Assembly: GCA_019671135.1 (NCBI GenBank)
Contig: JAHRHY010000003.1
Span: forward strand, 1,612,001 to 1,676,000
From: Linnemannia hyalina
Taxonomy: Eukaryota; Mortierellomycota; Mortierellomycetes; Mortierellales; Mortierellaceae
Length of the DNA: 64,000 bases
Direction: 5' to 3'
Shown: positions 58,859-64,000 of the stretch, piece after piece
How positions within the stretch are numbered: position 1 is the first letter of the stretch
Layout: each line of letters opens with the position of its first letter
Translations under genes and position numbers: made by a program
Notes under the pieces: model-generated
What the model was told of the DNA's origin: nothing
The model's input: only the letters and a program-made list of their open reading frames with translations
Databases searched by the model: none

Positions 58859-60843
58859 TTACTCCTCATCCTCCTCAATGTGGTCACCAGAGAGGTTCAG
58901 GCGCTTGTCCTTCTCGGCCTCGAGCTGACCGTAGAGCAAGTAAAGAGCCTTCTCGTTGGCCTCCAAGGTACCGACAATGGTGAACATGCGCTCGCCAGAG
59001 TCATCGTGGGGGGTCTTGGCAATCGAGATGCGCGAGCCAGAGAGGCGACGGATCTCCGAGATCTTGGAGCCGCCCTTTCCGATGATGCATCCAACCATGT
59101 CGGCGGGGATCGAGATTTCCTGAGTGCGGAGGTTGGCGTTGTTCTGGCCAAAAGCGGGCTCAGGGCGGGGGCGGTACTGGGTGGCGTCATCTTGGGGGCG
59201 AGTGAAGTCCGAGCCGTTGCCAGTGCGCGAGGTGTAGTTGTTGTTGCTGTTGCTGTTGCTGTTGGTACGGGCACCAGCGGCAGGGGCACCGGCGGTGTAG
59301 GCAGGGCCGGCACCGGGGACACGGGGAGCCGAGGGGTTGTAGAGGACGGTGCCAACACCGCGCTCCCAGTCATCAACGAGGCACTTGCCAATCTCGTAAA
59401 TGGCAATGCGGATGGCATCGATCGATCCCTGGACCTCGACGACACGCTCGGTCGACTGGGGGAGCATCTCCTTGGAGGCAACCATGCGAGCCGAGGAGGT
59501 GTCCTGGATGTGCTTGATCTTCAAGCCCTGGCGACCAATGATGGTTCCCATGAGGTTGTGGGAAATCAACAGACGGACAGAGGAGGTCTGGACAGCGGGG
59601 CGGATGGTGTTGGCGGGAGTTCCTGGGGGCGAGGAGGTGATGGGGTTGTCCAACAAGTTCTGGGCGATCAAGGAGAAGGCCTATTGAGCATTGAGAAAAA
59701 AACAAAATGTCATATGTTAATATAATGTCGCACAATTTCCGGGATGAAAGTGGGTAAACAACAGGTGTGAGCGAATACGAAAGAAAAAAAAGGCGGAGGC
59801 GAAGAGACAGGAAAGGGTTGTGTCCAGAAAAAACATGGGGTGTAGTGATATTCGATGTGGGTTCCCTCAAGTGTATGCGCTTCCAAGGGGCTATTCTCTT
59901 TCTCTCTTTCTCTTCCATCCTGTAAGCGAGTCGACATGGACGATCAAGATGGCCCCAAGAATCAGTCCAGTCTCGGCAGTCAGTGTCCACGAAGTACGAG
60001 TACGAGCGCTGCTGTCGTTGTTGTCGCCGTTGCTATTGCCTACCCACGCCTGATACAAAGTACACAGGGGGAGCCAGGTGATACCGGCGGCAAATGAACA
60101 GCACAGATAACAACAACAACGTACAAAGCCCCACTCGGTCTGCCTGATGAGTATAGTCCAAAAACGACAAGCTCATCTTTGAGCTACTGATGTTACTCAT
60201 CAAGGCAGGTCCATCTGTTTGTGCTGCAAGCCCCTATTTCCTTATTTCCTGAAGGTTGTTTGCTGGCTGCTGATTGTTGCAGTGTCGTGGTGGTTGCCGC
60301 TGATTGATACAAAGGCCAGGTCCAAAGTCCAAGGTCTATTCCTGTCCTGCCCAGCTGCTCCTGTTTTTGTGTCTTGTCAGAAAAGCAAAAGTATACGTGA
60401 TAAAATGGCAACATCGTTTTTGGTTGCTCCAAAGGATAGAGAAAACGAGAGGGTGCAGTAGTGGGGGAAGGGAGAAGGTGTGACATAGGGGAGTGTATGT
60501 GGATCATCAGATTGGTAAGAAAAAAAAAGAGTGAGATGATTACCTTGGCAACGCCTTCGATGCTTCCAGAGACGGTCAGGACACGGTCGTGGACACCCTG
60601 GACGACCTTGGAGACACCGGCCTTGACGCCGGTCTGATCACGGAGATCAGCGACGTTCTTGCCAGCCTTGCCAATGATGACACCGGCCTCCTTGGTTGAG
60701 ACGAGGGCACGGAGGGTGAGGGGGGCGTCGGCATCGGGAGCCTCGCCCTCCTTGTGGTCGAGATCATGGTCGTACTGGGCCTCGTACAAGGAGTTGTTGC
60801 TGGCGGAAGCGGCGAGGTCGTTAGAATCCTTGGCAAGAGACAT
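58859..60843 (-). CDS. Three-KH-domain RNA-binding protein (PCBP/hnRNP K, fungal Pbp2/Rnc1 type), 2 exons
   Basis: Exons 60843-60544 and 59680-58859 encode 373 aa. Three KH domains carry intact GXXG loops: KH1 at about 42-100 (GVIIGKAGKNVADLR), KH2 at about 132-200 (GTIIGRQGLKIKHIQ), and KH3 at about 286-352 (GCIIGKGGSKISEIRR). KH1 ends at the intron. A Gly/Ala/Asn-rich linker (about 215-285, with an Asn/Ser run) separates KH2 and KH3, and the tail is acidic (EEDEE). This architecture matches poly(C)-binding proteins and yeast Pbp2/Hek2 and fission yeast Rnc1, which bind pyrimidine-rich RNA and affect mRNA stability and localisation. The 863-nt intron uses the donor GTAATC and contains no recognisable exon. 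Confidence 0.94.
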
Positions 60844-61601
60844 GGTTGATGGATAGAAGAGAGAAGAGGAAAGGGGGGAAAGGGGGAGGAGGAAGGGGGA
60901 GAGCAGGAACTCGAGGAGGGGAGGAGGAGCGGGAAAGGGGGGGGAGGGAGGAAGGTAGAAAAGAAAAAAGAAAAAGCGTAAAGAAGAAAGAAGGAAAAGG
61001 CCGAAAAAAACTTCTCTTTTCCACTTTGGAGTTTGAACGAGGAGTGTTGTTTTCCAGCGCACAAGGAAAAAAAAAGGCACCCACGCCTCTCACACAGAGC
61101 AGGGCTGAGGTGCAATGAACACAGTCACTTTTAAACGCCAAGCCACCTCAGAGATAGACCGACCAACTTGCTCCAACACACCCAAAGGGCGAAAGAGCCT
61201 CCTCCACACTCCACACCACTCACGCCATGGCAACAGCTGCACTGAACGAACGACTGTAAGGGATCTATTACATTTACTCATCAACACACAGGAACGTAGG
61301 AGCATGATGTTACCACAGGATCGAAGGCAAAGGAACAACCAATAGTCGATACAATGGAGCTTCATTAGATCATCCTCTGCATCAGCACACACCATGTTGA
61401 CTCCGCAGAAACTTACCAACGACCATAGCCGACTTGCATAGGCAACTGAGCGTTTTTATGTGGAGCATCTAATTGGGTTTACAGTGGTCATGGCTACCTA
61501 GTTTTCAAGACCAAAGAGAGGCACAGCAAGGACAGAGCAGGGATTTATCACGCAGCGAACTGCGTCGTACTGCGGCGACCCTTCCTCGCCCACTCAGGAT
61601 C
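60844..61601. promoter_or_regulatory. Divergent promoter region, KH protein / PCC1
   Basis: The first 250 bp on the plus strand are purine-rich (GGGGGAAAGGGGGAGGAGG), i.e. a pyrimidine-rich leader for the KH protein gene. The PCC1 side has no obvious motif. No extra gene seen. Confidence 0.5.
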
Positions 61602-62082
61602 ATGACTCACCAACCAACAAACAGCCTTCAGTTCGCCATATGTTCATTACATTTTTTTGTTAGCGGCACAGCATTTTCCTAACTTCACGCGATCCTATTT
61701 TTGAAACGCATTCTGTTTTCAGTACACTCCAGATCCCCCTCCCATCGCCGCGGCTAGCCAAGATCGCAGCAGATGTCCTGGATGTTGACAAGGATCTCAA
61801 GCCAGAGGTGTCAAGGCGTCTCATCAGCACACAGGACAACATCTTGACTCTGTAAGACCTGCTACATCCAGTCCTGCACGAAAGAATGTTTGCAGGAAAG
61901 AGTACACGTATGATTGTTTTTGTTCATGTCACTCACAGTCAACACCTTTTTTTTGGACCGATAGTGACTTTCAAACGTCGACATTGAAGTTGTTGAGGAC
62001 GGTTGTCAACTCTTCGCTAGAGATGGTACAAATGGTCGTGAGCACGATGGCCTCCTTTGACACCGAGTCTGAAGAGCCATAG
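61602..62082 (+). CDS. PCC1: KEOPS complex subunit Pcc1, 3 exons
   Basis: Small dimerisation subunit of the KEOPS complex that makes t6A37 in tRNAs reading ANN codons; also linked to telomere and transcription functions in yeast. Exons 61602-61630, 61723-61851 and 61965-62082 give 91 aa, as expected for Pcc1/LAGE3. The core reads HTLQIPLPSPRLAKIAADVL, then KDLKPEVSRRLI, the strand NILTLDFQTSTLKLLRTVVN, and the helix SLEMVQMVVSTMASF. Exon 1 is short (29 nt) and uses the donor GTTCGC; the join (MTHQPTNSLHT) is phase-correct. Evidence for exons 2 and 3 is strong; the exon-1 choice is moderate because other upstream ATGs exist. Confidence 0.85.
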
Positions 62083-62213
62083 ATAAAGCTATGTTCTCTT
62101 GGATAAAATAAAGAAACAAAATTATACCTCATTTCATGTGATCCACTCTTTAATGAACCTACTGGAACACGAAAACAAGTGAACGCGACAACGCCAATGT
62201 ACTCGTCAGCAAT

Positions 62214-62417
62214 CTACGAGAGCCTATCCTGGACAGGGCGGACCGCAGGGAGCTCCTTGACAGGGCGGACCGCAGGGAGCTCCTTGACATATTTCTCCGA
62301 GTACATCTTGACGGATCGGAGTTCTTGCGGCACGTCTCTGTCCTGTAAGAGATGATCGATCGACTTGGCTTTCGCGACGCGATTAGATGTCTTCATGTCT
62401 CCTCTCGCATGCGTCAT
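62214..62417 (-). CDS. Small hypothetical protein with internal 9-residue duplication
   Basis: A 67-aa frame begins MTHARGDMKTSNRVAKAKSI and contains DRDVPQELRSVKMYSEKYVK. It then repeats KELPAVRPV twice because of an exact 27-bp DNA duplication. Codons resemble those of real genes here and the segment is not low complexity, but I recognise no family and there is no second exon. It converges on PCC1 (stops about 130 bp apart). Confidence 0.45.
   Translation of the reverse strand: MTHARGDMKTSNRVAKAKSIDHLLQDRDVPQELRSVKMYSEKYVKELPAVRPVKELPAVRPVQDRLS
62232..62285. repeat. Perfect 27-bp tandem duplication
   Basis: Two exact head-to-tail copies of a 27-bp unit (62232-62258 and 62259-62285) starting GACAGGGCGGACCGC. 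The unit is a multiple of three and lies in frame within the small minus-strand ORF. Identity of the copies implies a recent event. Confidence 0.9.
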
Positions 62418-63703
62418 TTGTTCGCGAAGTTTTGTTCATCCCTTCTTCTTTTCCTCTTTTACTTTTCTTTCTTCTTTTCATCCTCCTTTCTTCCGGCATG
62501 AAAAATTCTTCCTTACCCCCCCCCTCCCCCCCCCCCTCCCCCCTCCACTTTCCACTTGACCATTCAGTTCAAGTCGGCACATCCACGATCCAACTTGTGG
62601 TCTTCTTGTTCCATTATACAACACTTCTTTTTGAAAATAAGCCGTTAATAACTTCCCCCTCTTCTAATTCATTTGCTTCTATAAGTAAAGGTTGCCGTGC
62701 GCTTGGTAGCGTGCCTGGTGTTTTGATTCCTTGGCACCTCATGTTGCGGGGTTGTGTGCTGTTGTTACACGAGCTAACGTGACGTCGGTAATGACTCTAA
62801 ACAACGTCTCATTTCCTTTTTTCACAGCCATTAACAAACATAAAAGCCTGACAAATGTTTGACGGGAATGTTCACGCGGCAAAAAGGGTCGATGATACCG
62901 CACTCCAGGATTTTGAGCCCGCGTTCCCGGATGGCGCGAACATTACCTCTAACATCCCCCCATTCTCCTCACCCTAAAAGAGGCTTCACCCACGGTGTCT
63001 TCGCAGTTGCTTGGTTGTCGTCCAAAAGCTGCTGTCTCTTGCTGGCTGAATGATTGGAGTGGGCTGTTTCCTTTTCCGGAAAAAAATTACATGTGGACAC
63101 CAAATTTACCATTTTTTGCTATTGGTGTATATACCACGAGTTCGGGCATTAACGTAAACCCCTGATGCATGGCGATTAAAATAAGAAATGAAGGAGAGGA
63201 GTGAGGCTATGCCGGAAGGGGACCAAAAAAAAGGGTCTTGTGAGATAGCACAAGAAAAAAACGAGAAGGAGAGTTGAAAATGGCGCGACACAAAAGGTGC
63301 GCATTTATACCTTCCAAAGGGGATAAATGCGCACCTTTTGTGTCGAATTCTTAATCATAACAAAGGCTGCGATGATAAAAACGGCAAAGGTAATATAGAA
63401 ACAGCCAATGGAAGAAAGGAAGGAAAAAAGGAAAGAAGGAGGTGAACAGCCAAGCGGTCTGGCATGTTATTTGCTCGCATGTCTCCTCGTCAGGGTGCCT
63501 CCTTGTTCGCCACCTCCTCGTAACTCTTGTTCGTAACTCATCCTAATCCAACTTCTCGTATATTCATACCTTGCTGTCCGCCTACTTGACTTCCTTCTCT
63601 CTCACTCTCTTATTCTCCCATTTCTCCTTCACTTTCTCTCCTTCTTTTAGAACCTCCACTCCTTCTCCCTTGACTCCCGTTTAGTGCCTTCGTTTTGTTA
63701 GCC
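62418..63703. other. Intergenic with C-rich tract and inverted repeat
   Basis: This region contains a C-rich tract (62516-62546), a perfect 23-bp inverted repeat (63286-63345), and the TC-rich leader (63590-63670) of the gene starting at 63704. No further coding sequence recognised. Confidence 0.55.
63286..63345. repeat. Perfect 23-bp inverted repeat with 14-nt spacer
   Basis: The left arm 63286-63308 (CGACACAAAAGGTGCGCATT followed by TAT) is exactly complementary to the right arm 63323-63345. The spacer (63309-63322) can add two or three further pairs. RNA from either strand would form a stable hairpin and the DNA a small cruciform. It has no poly-T following it and no flanking target-site duplication that I can see. 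Confidence 0.95.
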
Positions 63704-64000
63704 ATGTTCCTGAACGCCTCACAAATGCCCTTTCAACAACTAAGCAAGAAGACACCTCGCTCTTCTTCATCATCATCACGACAAATATCGTTCTTTCAAC
63801 CCCACAACCATCGCCTCGCTACCTTTTTTACCCTCTGCCTTTTCCTCCTCACATCCTTGGTCAACGCTCATGCAACAACAAGCAGCACAACGAGCATAAC
63901 TATCAGCTTCCTGGACACATCAGGCACGCTTCTCCCTGGCTCACAACCGCAGACCCTCACTCAATCCATGTGTATCGCGCTCAACACCCTCGCCACTCCA
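63704..64000 (+). CDS. Secreted or membrane protein, 3' part outside the window
   Basis: The ATG at 63704 opens a frame of 99 codons that runs off the end of the window. A basic, Ser-rich N-terminus of about 45 residues (QLSKKTPRSSSSSSRQISFF) precedes a hydrophobic segment (LATFFTLCLFLLTSLVNAHA) that could be a signal anchor. It could also be a signal peptide with a later start at an internal ATG (63725). The following sequence is Ser/Thr-rich (TTSSTTSITISFLDTSGTLL), as in secreted or wall-associated fungal proteins. No family can be named from this portion. Confidence 0.65.
   Translation, partial: MFLNASQMPFQQLSKKTPRSSSSSSRQISFFQPHNHRLATFFTLCLFLLTSLVNAHATTSSTTSITISFLDTSGTLLPGSQPQTLTQSMCIALNTLATP

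Overview
The window is nuclear DNA of a filamentous fungus. Genes carry many short GT-AG introns, branch sites resemble CTAAY, codons favour C or G in third position, and intergenic DNA is rich in pyrimidine tracts and microsatellites. Intron-dense housekeeping genes, an animal-type glutamate dehydrogenase, and remains of an FAD monooxygenase of the kind expanded in early-diverging fungi suggest Mucoromycota, most likely Mortierellomycotina. That placement is inference from protein character, not from a marker gene. There are no rRNAs, no convincing tRNAs, no CRISPR and no intact transposon.

Layout. 1-6.1 kb: otubain and SAC1 phosphoinositide phosphatase, both minus. 6.1-7.9 kb: a divergent intergenic region with a 131-bp TC microsatellite. 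7.9-12.8 kb, plus: mitochondrial 2-oxoglutarate dehydrogenase E1 and the snoRNP/spliceosome protein SNU13. 14.3-33.6 kb, minus: GT10 fucosyltransferase-like protein, leucine-rich-repeat protein, TBC RabGAP, M20 amidohydrolase (PM20D2-like), atypical extended SDR, TLC-domain membrane protein. 33.6-39.7 kb: sparse, holding one thioredoxin-fold protein without CxxC. 39.7-40.8 kb, minus: a coiled-coil protein of unknown function. 41.3-48.6 kb, plus and compact: PLD/HKD protein, HPRT, TFIIS, APP1-type phosphatidate phosphatase. 49-52.2 kb: an unknown low-complexity protein convergent on a Topors-like RING E3, with stops 7 bp apart. 52.4-54.0 kb: an FAD monooxygenase pseudogene. 55.6-60.8 kb: glutamate dehydrogenase convergent on a three-KH RNA-binding protein. 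61.6-62.4 kb: KEOPS subunit Pcc1 and a small ORF with a 27-bp duplication. 63.3 kb: a perfect 23-bp inverted repeat. 63.7 kb to the end: a truncated gene with a signal sequence.

I reconstructed exon structures by hand from splice sites, checking that every junction keeps frame and family continuity. They are models without transcript support.

Functional links are loose, as expected in a eukaryotic genome. SAC1, the PLD-like protein and APP1 act on phosphoinositides or phosphatidate. OGDH and GDH meet at 2-oxoglutarate. Otubain and Topors act in ubiquitin signalling. I found no clear undescribed multi-gene system. The observations I consider most worth following are the 18-nt microexon carrying the otubain catalytic cysteine, two 99-nt stop-free introns beside conserved cores, active-site losses in the SDR and thioredoxin-like proteins, the decayed monooxygenase, and the hairpin at 63.3 kb.
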